A DNA stretch of 64,000 bases, from assembly GCA_910586215.1 (NCBI GenBank), contig CAJUGH010000024.1, positions 3,796 to 67,795 of the forward strand. Reading direction: 5' to 3'. Positions 8,325-17,385 of the stretch are shown in pieces. This DNA comes from an uncultured Acetatifactor sp. GTDB lineage: Bacteria > Bacillota > Clostridia > Lachnospirales > Lachnospiraceae. The position numbers and the translations under genes were made by a program. Positions within the stretch are counted from its first letter, which is position 1; each line of letters begins with the position of its first letter. The notes beneath the pieces are model-generated. The model was not told the origin of the DNA and searched no databases. It was given only the letters and a program-made list of their open reading frames with translations.

Positions 8325-9529
8325 ACAGCCGCCCTCCCTGCCATACTGTTCGCCATACAATTCGCTTTGCTACCTGCAATTCCATTTGCCATGTTGTACA
8401 CAATTCCATTTGTCACGGCACCTGCCTGGGAACGCACTCCCCTGCGTCCAGAGATGGCTTCCATCAGCCCTGGCAGTTCTTCTGTCTGTAACTGCCGCTT
8501 CAGGTATCCCATCCTGGCCCTGGCCCTGTGAAGCCGCTCCTGGTCTGACAGGATCTCCCGGATCTCCCCTGCACAATTTCCACTCCCTGCCACCCAGCCC
8601 ATGCCCATCTCACACATCCAGCGGGCATTGTTGCACTCCTGCTGCAGGGTAGGGGGCCAGGCCAGGATCGGTACCTGTGCAAAAATAGCCTCGAACAGGG
8701 TGATCCCGCCCGGTTTGGTTACAATCAAGTCTGCCTTCTCCATGTAGTCCCACACCTGGCTGGTATAGCCGATCACCTGGATATGGGAAAAACGCCCCTG
8801 CATGTGTTCATACAACCTCTGGTTGTGACCCGTGATAAGGGTGGTGTGGGTGTCCGGCAGGCGGTCCAAGGCTTCATAGAAAGCATCCTCCCTGGGCAGA
8901 AGCCCCAGGCCGCCTCCCATGATCAGCAGTTCCCGCTGCTTCTCCCCGCCCTGGTGGGACAGATGACGGAATTCCTCCCGTACCGGTATGCCCGTGACAC
9001 GTACCAGAGCCGGATCCACCCCTTTATCTGCCAGGCCAAGACACACCTCCCTGCTGGGTACCAGATAACAGTCCGTATGCCGGTTGATCCACTCCGGATG
9101 GGAAGTCACATCGGTGACACAGGTAATCAAGGGAAGGTCCAGCCCGGCCTTCTCTTTCAGCCCGGCTTTCTCCTTCAGTCGTGATACAAGCTGCGCACAC
9201 AGGGGATGGGTGGCAATGACCACATCCGGGCATCTGGCGGCCAGCAGTTCTGCCAGCCGGTCCAGAAGCAGGCCCTCAAAAGGCGGTCTGGCATCCGGAT
9301 GGCCCAGGGATGTGAGTTTATAATATAGATTGAACAGACAGCTCCCACGGGAGACCATCAGACGAAAAGCTTTATACCAGGCTTCTGAAACTTTCGGCGC
9401 AGCATAGGCAGGGAAATCCACGACCTCCACCCGGGCATCGGGATATCCCTCCAGGATCTGCTGCCGCAGGGACAGGGAAGCCATCCAGTGTCCCATTCCA
9501 AATTTTCCAGTTAAGATGCAAACATTCAT
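8321..9529 (-). CDS. MGDG synthase/UgtP-like glycosyltransferase
   Basis: 402 residues; start MNVCILTGKFGMGHW behind AGGGGG. The N-terminal GKFGMGH motif matches the GxGH loop of MGDG synthase and processive diacylglycerol glucosyltransferases. The N domain includes CVTDVTSHPEWIN; the C-terminal GT-B donor-binding half has MGGGLGLLPRED, ITGHNQRLYEH and the nucleotide-sugar loop KPGGITLFEA. Expected reaction: transfer of glucose or galactose from a UDP-sugar to diacylglycerol at the inner membrane face. A small in-frame duplication (LKEKAG twice) sits between the domains. The next gene, overlapping by 4 bp, is a flippase-like protein, so the pair probably makes and moves a glycolipid. Confidence 0.9.
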   Translation of the reverse strand: MNVCILTGKFGMGHWMASLSLRQQILEGYPDARVEVVDFPAYAAPKVSEAWYKAFRLMVSRGSCLFNLYYKLTSLGHPDARPPFEGLLLDRLAELLAARCPDVVIATHPLCAQLVSRLKEKAGLKEKAGLDLPLITCVTDVTSHPEWINRHTDCYLVPSREVCLGLADKGVDPALVRVTGIPVREEFRHLSHQGGEKQRELLIMGGGLGLLPREDAFYEALDRLPDTHTTLITGHNQRLYEHMQGRFSHIQVIGYTSQVWDYMEKADLIVTKPGGITLFEAIFAQVPILAWPPTLQQECNNARWMCEMGMGWVAGSGNCAGEIREILSDQERLHRARARMGYLKRQLQTEELPGLMEAISGRRGVRSQAGAVTNGIVYNMANGIAGSKANCMANSMAGRAAV

Positions 9530-9555
9530 GCCTATACCCCCTGTGAAGACTCTTA

Positions 9556-9585
9556 TAACAGTCCAGTGCCCTGTCTGGACTGTTA
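9556..9585. promoter_or_regulatory. Perfect dyad in the leader of the glycosyltransferase gene
   Basis: TAACAGTCCAG (9556-9566) and CTGGACTGTTA (9575-9585) are perfect 11-bp inverted arms around 8 bp. It ends about 27 bp before the start codon at 9529, in a place suited to an operator or an RNA hairpin masking translation. No regulator can be assigned. Confidence 0.5.
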
Positions 9586-9708
9586 CAGTCTCTTCTGTCA
9601 TGTACAGGATCAGTATAGCCACTCTTTCTAAAATGCAACCGAATACAAAACGAAAGGATTTTTAAAGAAATCCATATAGTTCTTTTTAGATCCAGCAGGA
9701 AGATATGG

Positions 9709-11328
9709 TCAGGACCTCCACTCCCCATATACCCCCAGGAAAGCCAGGGTTGGTGCTATCCTGGCATCCAGGATGCGGATCCGCAGACGGTCTGTCTCTA
9801 CTTTCCCCAGGTCCACATTTTTCCGGTATCCAATGACTGTGCCCTCCGCTATCTGCCGGAAGTCCCCGTCCACCCAGGCATCCACTGCAAAACGCTCCAC
9901 TCGCTGGCCCAGAAGCAGATTCTCCTTCAGGACCAGGCGGCTGGCCCTTACCGGCTCCTTCCATGTCAAGGTAATCCTGGACTCCCGGACACCGTCTGCC
10001 GTCCGGAAGCAGGCGTCGTATGTATCCCGCCGCACATTCTCAATGCCATATCCCTCCAGGCAGGTGTCACAGGTAAGGGCTGCCTGTTCCACCAGATTCA
10101 CCCGGTAAGTCTGCCTTAGGTACTCCCCCAGTTCATGGAGCCTGGCCACATCCGCCGGGCCGACCAGTCCCTCCCGGTCCGGCGCAATGTTCAGCAGGAA
10201 AGTGGCATTGCCCCCCACAGAATGCTCATAGACATGAACCAGTTCCTCCAGGGACTTCACCTTCTCATCCTCCCAGGCATGGTAAAACCATCCAGGCCGG
10301 ATGGACGTATTCACCTCTGCGGGATACCAGATCAGATCCTGTTCATCCCATAGCACCTGCCTGCTTCCCAGATCCAGGTCGCTGGCCGTGATCTCACGCT
10401 GTCTGAAAGACGTCTCATCTGCCTGCTGGCTGTTCTCCGCAATCTTCTCCGTGTCTGCCGCCCTGGCTGGCACCACGCTCCACTCGGAGGGCCTGGTACG
10501 GCCTGCCTCGTTCCCACACCAGCGCACGTCCGGCCCGCAGACGCTGATACAGGCCATAGGCTGGAGGTGCCTCACCGTATCGTAGTACCGCTTCCAGTCG
10601 TAAACCTGTTTCCTGCCATTCTTCCCCTCGCCGCAGGCACCGTCAAACCACACGGCGAAGATATCCCCGTAGCCTTCCAGCAGTTCCGTCAGCTGGTTCA
10701 CAAAATAGTCATCGTACTCCTTCCCGCTTCCATAGGAGGGATGATTCCTGTCCCAGGGAGACAGGTAGACCCCGAAGGCAAGCCCCGCCTCCTTACAGGC
10801 TTCTGAAACCTCCCGCACCACATCCCCCCTGCCATCCCTGTAAGGACTGGCGGCCACCGAATGCCTCGTATACCTGCTGGGCCACAGGCAGAAGCCGTCA
10901 TGGTGCTTGCAGGTCAGGATCAGTCCACGCATCCCGGCATCCTTCGCCACTGCCACCCACTGGCGGGCATCCAGCCTGGACGGATGGAAGATCTCCGGGG
11001 ACTCCGTGCCATCCCCCCATTCCCTGTCCGTAAATGTATTCACGGTAAAGTGGATAAACCCATAAAATTCCATCTGCTGGTGCCGTAGCTGCCGCGCAGA
11101 GGGCCGTACCTGCACCAGACGCCTGTCCAGGGCATCCAGGCTTTCCGGGCTGTCCAGGATCGGCAGACTGCCCGAGGTTGCCGGGCCGGCTCCGCTTTCC
11201 GTCCTGGAAGCACCTGCTGGTCCGGCTTCCCCTCCCGGTAAGGGAACCTCTTCCCGTCTGCTTTCCTCCCTTGGCCCGGCCAGATCCCGCCGTTTGAAAT
11301 CTTCCATTTCTTCCATATGAATATCCAT
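9709..11328 (-). CDS. Alpha-L-fucosidase, GH29
   Basis: 539 residues. Start MDIHMEEMED placed at 11328 behind AGAAAGG; an upstream ATG at 11346 has no good ribosome site. After a disordered, Gly/Glu/Pro-rich stretch (~residues 15-60) comes the GH29 barrel: HFTVNTFTDREWGDG, LILTCKHHDGFCLWPS, GVYLSPWDRNHPSYG and the nucleophile Asp in FAVWFDGACGEG. A C-terminal beta-sandwich follows. GH29 enzymes remove terminal fucose from host or plant glycans with retention. No signal peptide is visible, so it is probably cytoplasmic, acting on imported fucosides. No sugar transporter is adjacent. The gene is divergent from the Y-family polymerase. Confidence 0.93.
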   Translation of the reverse strand: MDIHMEEMEDFKRRDLAGPREESRREEVPLPGGEAGPAGASRTESGAGPATSGSLPILDSPESLDALDRRLVQVRPSARQLRHQQMEFYGFIHFTVNTFTDREWGDGTESPEIFHPSRLDARQWVAVAKDAGMRGLILTCKHHDGFCLWPSRYTRHSVAASPYRDGRGDVVREVSEACKEAGLAFGVYLSPWDRNHPSYGSGKEYDDYFVNQLTELLEGYGDIFAVWFDGACGEGKNGRKQVYDWKRYYDTVRHLQPMACISVCGPDVRWCGNEAGRTRPSEWSVVPARAADTEKIAENSQQADETSFRQREITASDLDLGSRQVLWDEQDLIWYPAEVNTSIRPGWFYHAWEDEKVKSLEELVHVYEHSVGGNATFLLNIAPDREGLVGPADVARLHELGEYLRQTYRVNLVEQAALTCDTCLEGYGIENVRRDTYDACFRTADGVRESRITLTWKEPVRASRLVLKENLLLGQRVERFAVDAWVDGDFRQIAEGTVIGYRKNVDLGKVETDRLRIRILDARIAPTLAFLGVYGEWRS

Positions 11329-11427
11329 GTCAATGCCTTTCTGCATGTTAAAAATTGTAGCTTCATCACCTGGCCACAACTTACACAGTACCCCATTTTC
11401 ATGGACAAAGCAAGCGAAAGTTGTTAC

Positions 11428-11443
11428 GCGGAATATATTTCGC
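11428..11443. promoter_or_regulatory. 16-bp near-perfect palindrome in the divergent intergenic region
   Basis: GCGGAATATATTTCGC differs from its own reverse complement by a single G/A exchange. It lies between the divergent fucosidase and polymerase genes, about 33 bp upstream of the polymerase -10 box, so it could be an operator for either. Confidence 0.4.
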
Positions 11444-11459
11444 AAAAACAGGATGCAAT

Positions 11460-11481
11460 CGAACAGGCATTCTGTTATAAT
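11460..11481 (+). promoter_or_regulatory. Promoter of the Y-family polymerase with a LexA-like half site
   Basis: A perfect TATAAT at 11476-11481 has only a weak -35 (ATGCAA at 11453-11458). The spacer holds CGAAC-AGGC-ATTCT (11460-11473), resembling the Gram-positive LexA box (CGAAC N4 GTTCG) with one good half. SOS control fits the gene products but is inference. Confidence 0.4.
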
Positions 11482-11601
11482 GTCCTTAGGAAACTTTGCA
11501 GGGTACCAGCCAGACCTGGACAGATCTGGAGATGCAGGGAAAGAAATACACTGTTTTGGGGCAGACTATATGCATACGGGCAGGGAGGAAGGAGGCCACA
11601 C

Positions 11602-13065
11602 GTGGATAAGAATCACATTTATTTCGCAATCGACTTAAAATCTTTCTATGCATCTGTGGAATGCATAGAGCGGCAGTTGGATCCCCTTACCACAAATCTC
11701 GTGGTGGCAGATGCCTCCAGGACGGAGAAGACTATCTGCCTGGCCGTGTCGCCCTCCCTGAAGGCCCTGGGCATACCTGGAAGGGCAAGGCTCTTCCAGG
11801 TGATCCAGCGGGTACGGGAAGTAAATGCAACTCGCAGGTCCAAGGCTCCCGGTGGACAGTTTACCGGTTCTTCCTGCTCTGCCCCGGAACTGGCTTCCCA
11901 CCCGGAACTGGAACTCTCCTTTCTGACTGCCACGCCCAGGATGGCCTTTTACCTGGAATACAGCACTATCATTTACAACATTTATATGAAGTACATCGCC
12001 CCGGAGGACATGCATGTGTACTCCATTGATGAAGTGTTCCTGGATGCGACACAGTACCTGCAGACCTACGGGATGACGCCCAGGGAACTGGCTTCCACCA
12101 TGGTACAGGATGTTTTCCACCAGACGGGAATCACCGCAACCGCGGGTATCGGCACGAACCTGTACCTTGCCAAGGTTGCCATGGACATCGTGGCCAAGCA
12201 TGCGGAGCCGGACCAGAACGGCGTCCGCATAGCACAACTGGATGAAATGAGTTACCGAAAGCTGCTATGGAACCACCGCCCTCTCACAGACTTCTGGCGG
12301 GTGGGGCACGGTTACCGGAAGAAACTGGAGGCCGCCGGACTCTTTACCATGGGGGACATTGCACGCTGCTCCCTGGGGGGAGACCGGGAGTACCATAACG
12401 AAGCGCTTCTCTACAACATGTTCGGGGTCAATGCGGAGCTTCTGATCGACCACGCCTGGGGGTGGGAGCCTGTCACCATGGATCTGATAAAAGCCTACAA
12501 GCCGGAATCAAACAGCATCAGTTCCGGCCAGGTACTGCACTGCCCCTACGATGCAGAAAAGGCAAAGCTGATCGTGCGGGAGATGACAGATCTCCTGGTC
12601 CTGGACCTGGTGGATAAGAAGCTGGTGACAGACCAGATCTTTCTGGCCATCGGATATGATGCCGGACAGAAGGTTCCGAAACCCGCCCAGGGAACTGCCA
12701 GCCTGCACCGCCTAACCTCCTCCACCCAGATCATCACAGATGCCATGATGAACCTGTATGACCGGATCATTGACCCTGGTCTCCTCATCCGCCGTGTAAC
12801 CATCGGGGCAGGCCACCTGGTGGATGAGACCCAGGTCCAGGAGACTGAGGCCTTCGAACAACTGGACCTGTTTACGGATTATGCTGCCCTGGAAAAAGAA
12901 CGGAAAGCAGAAATGGAACGGCTTGCCAGGGAGAGGAGACTACAGGAAGCCATGCTGTCTGTGAAAAAGAAATTCGGGAAAAATGCCATCCTAAAAGGCA
13001 TGAACCTGCAGGAAGGCGCCACTACCAGGGAACGGAACCGCCAGATTGGAGGACATAAAGCATGA
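11602..13065 (+). CDS. Y-family DNA polymerase (UvrX/DinB type)
   Basis: 487 residues from a GTG start with an excellent GGAAGGAGG ribosome site; the frame is open further upstream but without a start signal. Motifs: FAIDLKSFYASVECIER (catalytic Asp plus steric-gate Phe/Tyr region), YSIDEVFLD (the second acidic pair), GITATAGIGTNLYLAKVAMD and a helix-hairpin-helix region FWRVGHGYRKKLEAAGLFTMGDI. The C-terminal little-finger domain ends in a Lys/Arg/Glu-rich helix. Such polymerases copy across DNA lesions at the replication fork. The start codon of a YolD-like gene overlaps the stop by 4 bp, a common pairing in Firmicutes. A LexA-like site lies over its promoter. Confidence 0.95.
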   Translation: MDKNHIYFAIDLKSFYASVECIERQLDPLTTNLVVADASRTEKTICLAVSPSLKALGIPGRARLFQVIQRVREVNATRRSKAPGGQFTGSSCSAPELASHPELELSFLTATPRMAFYLEYSTIIYNIYMKYIAPEDMHVYSIDEVFLDATQYLQTYGMTPRELASTMVQDVFHQTGITATAGIGTNLYLAKVAMDIVAKHAEPDQNGVRIAQLDEMSYRKLLWNHRPLTDFWRVGHGYRKKLEAAGLFTMGDIARCSLGGDREYHNEALLYNMFGVNAELLIDHAWGWEPVTMDLIKAYKPESNSISSGQVLHCPYDAEKAKLIVREMTDLLVLDLVDKKLVTDQIFLAIGYDAGQKVPKPAQGTASLHRLTSSTQIITDAMMNLYDRIIDPGLLIRRVTIGAGHLVDETQVQETEAFEQLDLFTDYAALEKERKAEMERLARERRLQEAMLSVKKKFGKNAILKGMNLQEGATTRERNRQIGGHKA

Positions 13066-13475
13066 ATCCAGAAGATACCCATAAATATGACGGCATCCTC
13101 CATCTTCCCCATCCTGTATCCAGAAGATATCCCCAGATGCCGCTTTCAAACCGTGCGGCCCAGTTTTCTCCATTTGCCGCCCTTACCGGACATGAAGCCG
13201 CCATCCGGGAGACAGCACGCCTGACAGATTCCTTTGTGGAACTGGGGGAGGACCAGAAGGCCCAGGTGGATGAGCAGCTTCGGTGGATCCAGGAAAACCT
13301 GGCACAAAAGCCAGCGTGTGAGATTACCTATTTCCAGCCGGATGGGAAAAAGGATGGCGGAAGTTACATAACAATCCGCGGCAGGGTGAAGAAAATAGAT
13401 GCATATACGCACCAGGTTATTTTTACGGATGGGACGGTTATTCCCATTGCGTCTATTTTTTCCATCGAGTTGTAG
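13062..13475 (+). CDS. YolD-like protein, partner of the Y-family polymerase
   Basis: 137 residues; ATG overlaps the polymerase stop as ATGA, so translation is coupled. The N-terminal part carries the YolD-family pattern (YDGILHLPHP, MPLSNRAAQFSPFAALTGHE) and the C-terminal half forms predicted beta strands (ITIRGRVKKIDAYTHQVIF). YolD-like genes are found beside UvrX-type polymerases and are thought to modulate them, by analogy with UmuD and UmuC; the mechanism is not settled. No catalytic residues are recognisable. Confidence 0.88.
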   Translation: MNPEDTHKYDGILHLPHPVSRRYPQMPLSNRAAQFSPFAALTGHEAAIRETARLTDSFVELGEDQKAQVDEQLRWIQENLAQKPACEITYFQPDGKKDGGSYITIRGRVKKIDAYTHQVIFTDGTVIPIASIFSIEL

Positions 13476-13489
13476 GCCAGCCTTTACCC

Positions 13490-15199
13490 TTACACCCCGA
13501 TCAGTGCTTCAAATGTCCCTACCATGTTCAGGCGGCCATATCCCCACTCCCGGTTTGGATATATCATGTTGGAATTCCTGGAAGCCCCCCGGATCAGATA
13601 ATTCTTGATGGTCCGGCTCTCCACCACAATATTATTTCCCTCCACCACAGCCCACTGCATGAACTGGGCCACTGCACCGGCGGTAATGGCCGCTGCCAGG
13701 GAACTGCCGGAACCACGGCCCTCCAGGGTGGGGACATCCACCCCTGGTGCCGCCAGGTCCGGCTTGATGGTTCCGACCCTGGAGAATCCCCTGCCAGAAT
13801 CCACATAGAAGCTGTTGTTGGCTGCATTGTATGTGGATACCGTGATCACCTCCATGGACAGGGAGGGTTCTGTCAGGGTAATATAGGGAGATGCTTCCAG
13901 GAAATAGACAGGGGCGCTCAAAAACTGACTGATGGGCAGCCACATATGGAACTCCCCGTTAAAACTCTCCCGGGCCGCACTCACCTGAAAGGTCCAGATT
14001 CCCGGCGTGGGATCCATGAGCCGCATAAGCACCAGTTCCTCCCCGGACGCAGGATCCACCAGAGAACCAGCTATGGTCACACGGGTTTTCTCATACACAA
14101 AACTGTATGTGACACTGTCCATCACGCCCAGCCAGACCCTGGGAACCACTTCCCCGCCTGGGGAGCGGATGGACACGGTGTATGCATCCGGTATCCCGCC
14201 CCACAGTTCCAGGATGAAGCCGTCCACTCCTTCTTCCACCCTCACCTCCACATTTCTGGTGCCCCCACCCTCCACATCCTGACGGTTCAAGCTGCCCTGA
14301 TAGTGGTGGCGTGCATTGCCTTCATTGCCTCCTGCCACCACCACCCCCCGATTACGCTTCACTGCCACGGCATTCAAGTATCTGCCCAGAGGGGAACTGC
14401 CTGCATGGTCCCCGTAATTGGTGCCCAGCCCCAGGCAGATCACCACAGGCCTTTCAAACAGTTCGGCGAATCCGTCCGCATACTGGACAGCCAGCATGAT
14501 ATCATTCTCCTGGTAGGCAGGCACAAGCTGCGGGATCAAGTAGAATTGCCGCATATATGATTTACACTGCTTAAGTTTCACTACCACTATATCTGCATCC
14601 GGTGCCGCACCCTGGTACGTAAACCCATCGCTGACCCGGCTACCTGCTGCCACTGCCGCCAGGTTGCTGCCATGCCCGATCTCGTCCCTGCTTGGCACGA
14701 TGGAAAAGGGATCCTCTGCCTGCAGGGCCTGGTTGATCTCCTCCCTGGTATATTCTGTCCCATACTGGAATCCTTCCGGTGGATTCCCCTCCTGTATGGT
14801 CTGGTCCCATATGGCCAGGATCCGGCTGGTGCCATCGGGATTGCGGAAAGCCTGGTTGGTGTAATCGATCCCGGTATCTATGATACAGACTACCACACCT
14901 CTGCCCGTGAGACGCAGCGGATCTCTCTGGATCTGGGTAATACCACTGGCAATCAAACTGTTTGGATCGAAGCCAACTGTAGTAATCCCCTGCTCCTGCA
15001 TCAGTCCATACAGCTTTGGCACATTCCTGGAACCAAAAAAATATTCATTGACATTTAGGTATTTTGTCCTGTCATAATAAATAATATCATAAAAATTATC
15101 CACATCCGCATAACACAGGTCAGATCCCAGTCCATCCATTGGATAATCCGTTATAACATCATAATAATCATTAGAAATTATTTTGAAACGACAATCCAT
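13490..15199 (-). CDS. Subtilisin-family (S8) serine protease
   Basis: 569 residues; start MDCRFKIISND behind GGGAGGAAAT, 10 nt away. Catalytic triad: Asp in VVVCIIDTGIDYTN (about residue 105), His in DEIGHGSNLAAVAAG, Ser in EGRGSGSSLAAAITAG. The usual HGT and GTS motifs read HGS and GSS, as in clostridial Csp-like subtilases. A long segment between His and Ser (GSLNRQDVEGGGTRNVEVRV and on) is a beta-rich insert. No signal peptide is seen, so it may act in the cytoplasm or in forming spores, as the Csp germination proteases do (inference). It is convergent with the YolD gene, 14 bp away. Confidence 0.93.
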   Translation of the reverse strand: MDCRFKIISNDYYDVITDYPMDGLGSDLCYADVDNFYDIIYYDRTKYLNVNEYFFGSRNVPKLYGLMQEQGITTVGFDPNSLIASGITQIQRDPLRLTGRGVVVCIIDTGIDYTNQAFRNPDGTSRILAIWDQTIQEGNPPEGFQYGTEYTREEINQALQAEDPFSIVPSRDEIGHGSNLAAVAAGSRVSDGFTYQGAAPDADIVVVKLKQCKSYMRQFYLIPQLVPAYQENDIMLAVQYADGFAELFERPVVICLGLGTNYGDHAGSSPLGRYLNAVAVKRNRGVVVAGGNEGNARHHYQGSLNRQDVEGGGTRNVEVRVEEGVDGFILELWGGIPDAYTVSIRSPGGEVVPRVWLGVMDSVTYSFVYEKTRVTIAGSLVDPASGEELVLMRLMDPTPGIWTFQVSAARESFNGEFHMWLPISQFLSAPVYFLEASPYITLTEPSLSMEVITVSTYNAANNSFYVDSGRGFSRVGTIKPDLAAPGVDVPTLEGRGSGSSLAAAITAGAVAQFMQWAVVEGNNIVVESRTIKNYLIRGASRNSNMIYPNREWGYGRLNMVGTFEALIGV

Positions 15200-15324
15200 G
15201 GCACATATTTCCTCCCATGGTACTTTGTATAAGATACGCATCTTACGGATTCCTGGTGTCTGTACCTGTATTCTGTGGCTGCCAGGGAAGTATAAAAATA
15301 ATTGTTTTACACTTCCACAACCCA

Positions 15325-15353
15325 TTGACTTTATCTATGGAAAGACTTAACAT
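15325..15353 (+). promoter_or_regulatory. Promoter of the small membrane-protein gene
   Basis: TTGACT (15325-15330), 17 bp, TAACAT (15348-15353) on the plus strand, about 75 bp upstream of the start codon. The -35 matches at 5 of 6 positions, the -10 at 4 of 6. Confidence 0.55.
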
Positions 15354-15427
15354 GACATATATGAGATGGTTCTTTCGTAGAATAGAATCATCAGATACAA
15401 TCCCACATCATAAGGAGGAGAATTTCC

Positions 15428-15982
15428 ATGGAAACAATTTACGCAAGCAAAGGCTTGAAGAAGATGTTCATCGCCCAGATAGGAGGCACGGTCTGTATCG
15501 TGCTGGCAGTACTCCCTCTCATTAACATTGTGGCCGTTATTGCCGCCCTGGCCTTTTCGATCCTAAGTATCGTAGGTCTGTATGAAGCCGGCAGGAATAT
15601 TGATGGCTGCAAGACCGCATTTATGCTTACCATTGCCAATATGGCACTCAGCGTAGTCTCTGGCATTGCAGGTACAGGTGTCATTGGACTCCTTCTTTCC
15701 ATTGGAGGAATGGTACTGCAGTTCCTGGTGACATATTTTGTGTGCACTTCTGTGGCAGAGACCCTGCGCAGGACCGGCTCTGAGGAAATCGCCAAGAGCG
15801 GTGATCTGGTATGGAAGGTTAACCTTATATGTTACCTGGCCAGTATCCTTATATCTGTCCTGGCGCTGGTTCCGGTCCTGGGCGTCCTCGCCGTAGTAGG
15901 GAGCTTTGTTGTGACCATTGCTGAACTGGTCGCCGCCATCCTGTATCTGATCTTCCTCTACAAGAGTTCTGCTGCCCTGTAA
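15428..15982 (+). CDS. Small integral membrane protein of unknown function
   Basis: 184 residues, strong AAGGAGGAG ribosome site. Four to five hydrophobic helices (about 15-40, 65-90, 95-115, 130-152, 155-178) with short polar loops; the loop KSGDLVWKVN precedes the last pair. No catalytic motif or family name is recognised with confidence. It is a single-gene unit on the plus strand with its own promoter and terminator, lying between two minus-strand operons. A membrane-bound accessory role is all that can be proposed. Confidence 0.85.
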   Translation: METIYASKGLKKMFIAQIGGTVCIVLAVLPLINIVAVIAALAFSILSIVGLYEAGRNIDGCKTAFMLTIANMALSVVSGIAGTGVIGLLLSIGGMVLQFLVTYFVCTSVAETLRRTGSEEIAKSGDLVWKVNLICYLASILISVLALVPVLGVLAVVGSFVVTIAELVAAILYLIFLYKSSAAL

Positions 15983-16011
15983 AGCAGACCCGGTAGCCGT
16001 ATCAAGCATGC

Positions 16012-16045
16012 AAAAGGGAGCCAGTTGTCGTTGGCTCCCTTTCTT
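16012..16045 (+). terminator. Terminator of the small membrane-protein gene
   Basis: AAAGGGAGCCA (16013-16023) pairs with TTGGCTCCCTTT (16031-16042) around a short loop, ending in a T-rich run on the plus strand and an A/T-rich flank on the other. It can serve both the plus-strand gene and, from the other side, the NatB-like operon. Confidence 0.8.
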
Positions 16046-16089
16046 GCCACTATAAAATGAACCATGGAATGTTTGTTTATCCAGGTATT

Positions 16090-17364
16090 TCACGCCTCAT
16101 TCTTCTTGATGTCCTTCAATGCCGTTCCCAGCTTGATAGGATTTCCATACCGCAGGGTTCCCATCCGGTACAGCTTCGCCCCTAGCACACCAGCTCCCAC
16201 AATAGAGGCCGCCAGGATCACTGCCGACAGAATGATCTCCCAGGGAGCCACGGTTCCCATGGCAATCCTTGCGAACATGGTGCTGTAAGAACTGACAGGC
16301 AGGAAGGACAGGATCTTGATCACAGGGCCTTCCACATTGCTCAGCTGCACCAGGGAGAAGAAATACACTACCATGATTACCACCATCAGACCGCTGGCGC
16401 TCTTGCTCACATCCTCGGTCTTGCTGACCAGGGCACCCATGGCCCCGTACAGGAAGGCATAGAAGAGATAGCCGCCCATGCCGAACACCGCAAACGTGAC
16501 AAGCACTTCCCCTGGCACATGCAGAAACATATCCAGCATGCCCCCCCACTGCTGCCTGTTCAACTGGTAGGAGAGCAGCACGGCCCCCAGAACCACACCT
16601 GCCTGGAACAGACCGCCGATGGCCCCTGCAATAACCTTGCCGAACAGCAGACTATTGGAGGAAGTACTTGTGACCAGAACCTCAATGGCCCGGTTGCTCT
16701 TCTCATTGGTGACAGACACGGCTATCATCTGCCCGTACATGACAATCAGCATGAATACAATGATCACCAGGAAATAGCAGTACCAGAAGTTGCTGCTGGT
16801 ATCCTTATTCAGGATCTGCTCCTGTATGGTGATGGGCACATCGTACATGGTTGCGATCTCTGCCAGGTCCAGGTTCTGTTCCTCACAGTAGTCCATGCGG
16901 TAGAACTGTTTCATGGCCTGGTCAAAGATTGCCGTATTGGTATCCGTCATGGCTTTGTTATACACATAGTAATCATAGGAGGTGGCTCCTGTCACCACAA
17001 AACCAGCCTGGGCTTCCTGGTTCTCCACCCCGGCAACCAGGGCAGCCTCATCTGCCACTGCCTGCCAGTCCTCCTCCGGAAACATCTGCTGTAGCACTTC
17101 TTCCCGCACCACACCTGCCTGGTCCAGATACAGGAATACATCCCTGTCCCCATCCTGTGCCCCGGCAGCATCCCCGCCAGTCTCCCCGGCAGCACTGCCC
17201 TGGCCCACTACCTGCACACCGGTCATGCCGGACATATCCACAAACCGCGGCAGAAACAGCAGTACCGCCGCCCCAATGGCAAGCAGCAGGGTAAATGCCA
17301 TAAATCCTTTGCTTGCAAAATATTCTTTCAGCTCATATTTTAATACAATTCCTATTTTCCTCAT
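16090..17364 (-). CDS. ABC-2 type permease, NatB-like
   Basis: 424 residues; GGAGG ribosome site 7 nt before the ATG. It begins with a cytoplasmic helix (MRKIGIVLKYELKEYFASKG), one membrane span near residues 20-40, then a ~130-residue outside loop, then five or more spans in the C-terminal half, including VTNEKSNRAIEVLVTSTSS, a hallmark of NatB/YhaP permeases. NatAB of Bacillus exports sodium; relatives export other ions or peptides. It is the second gene of a two-gene unit 21 bp after the ATPase gene. Confidence 0.93.
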   Translation of the reverse strand: MRKIGIVLKYELKEYFASKGFMAFTLLLAIGAAVLLFLPRFVDMSGMTGVQVVGQGSAAGETGGDAAGAQDGDRDVFLYLDQAGVVREEVLQQMFPEEDWQAVADEAALVAGVENQEAQAGFVVTGATSYDYYVYNKAMTDTNTAIFDQAMKQFYRMDYCEEQNLDLAEIATMYDVPITIQEQILNKDTSSNFWYCYFLVIIVFMLIVMYGQMIAVSVTNEKSNRAIEVLVTSTSSNSLLFGKVIAGAIGGLFQAGVVLGAVLLSYQLNRQQWGGMLDMFLHVPGEVLVTFAVFGMGGYLFYAFLYGAMGALVSKTEDVSKSASGLMVVIMVVYFFSLVQLSNVEGPVIKILSFLPVSSYSTMFARIAMGTVAPWEIILSAVILAASIVGAGVLGAKLYRMGTLRYGNPIKLGTALKDIKKNEA

Positions 17365-17385
17365 CGTTATACCTCCCTGCCCGCT

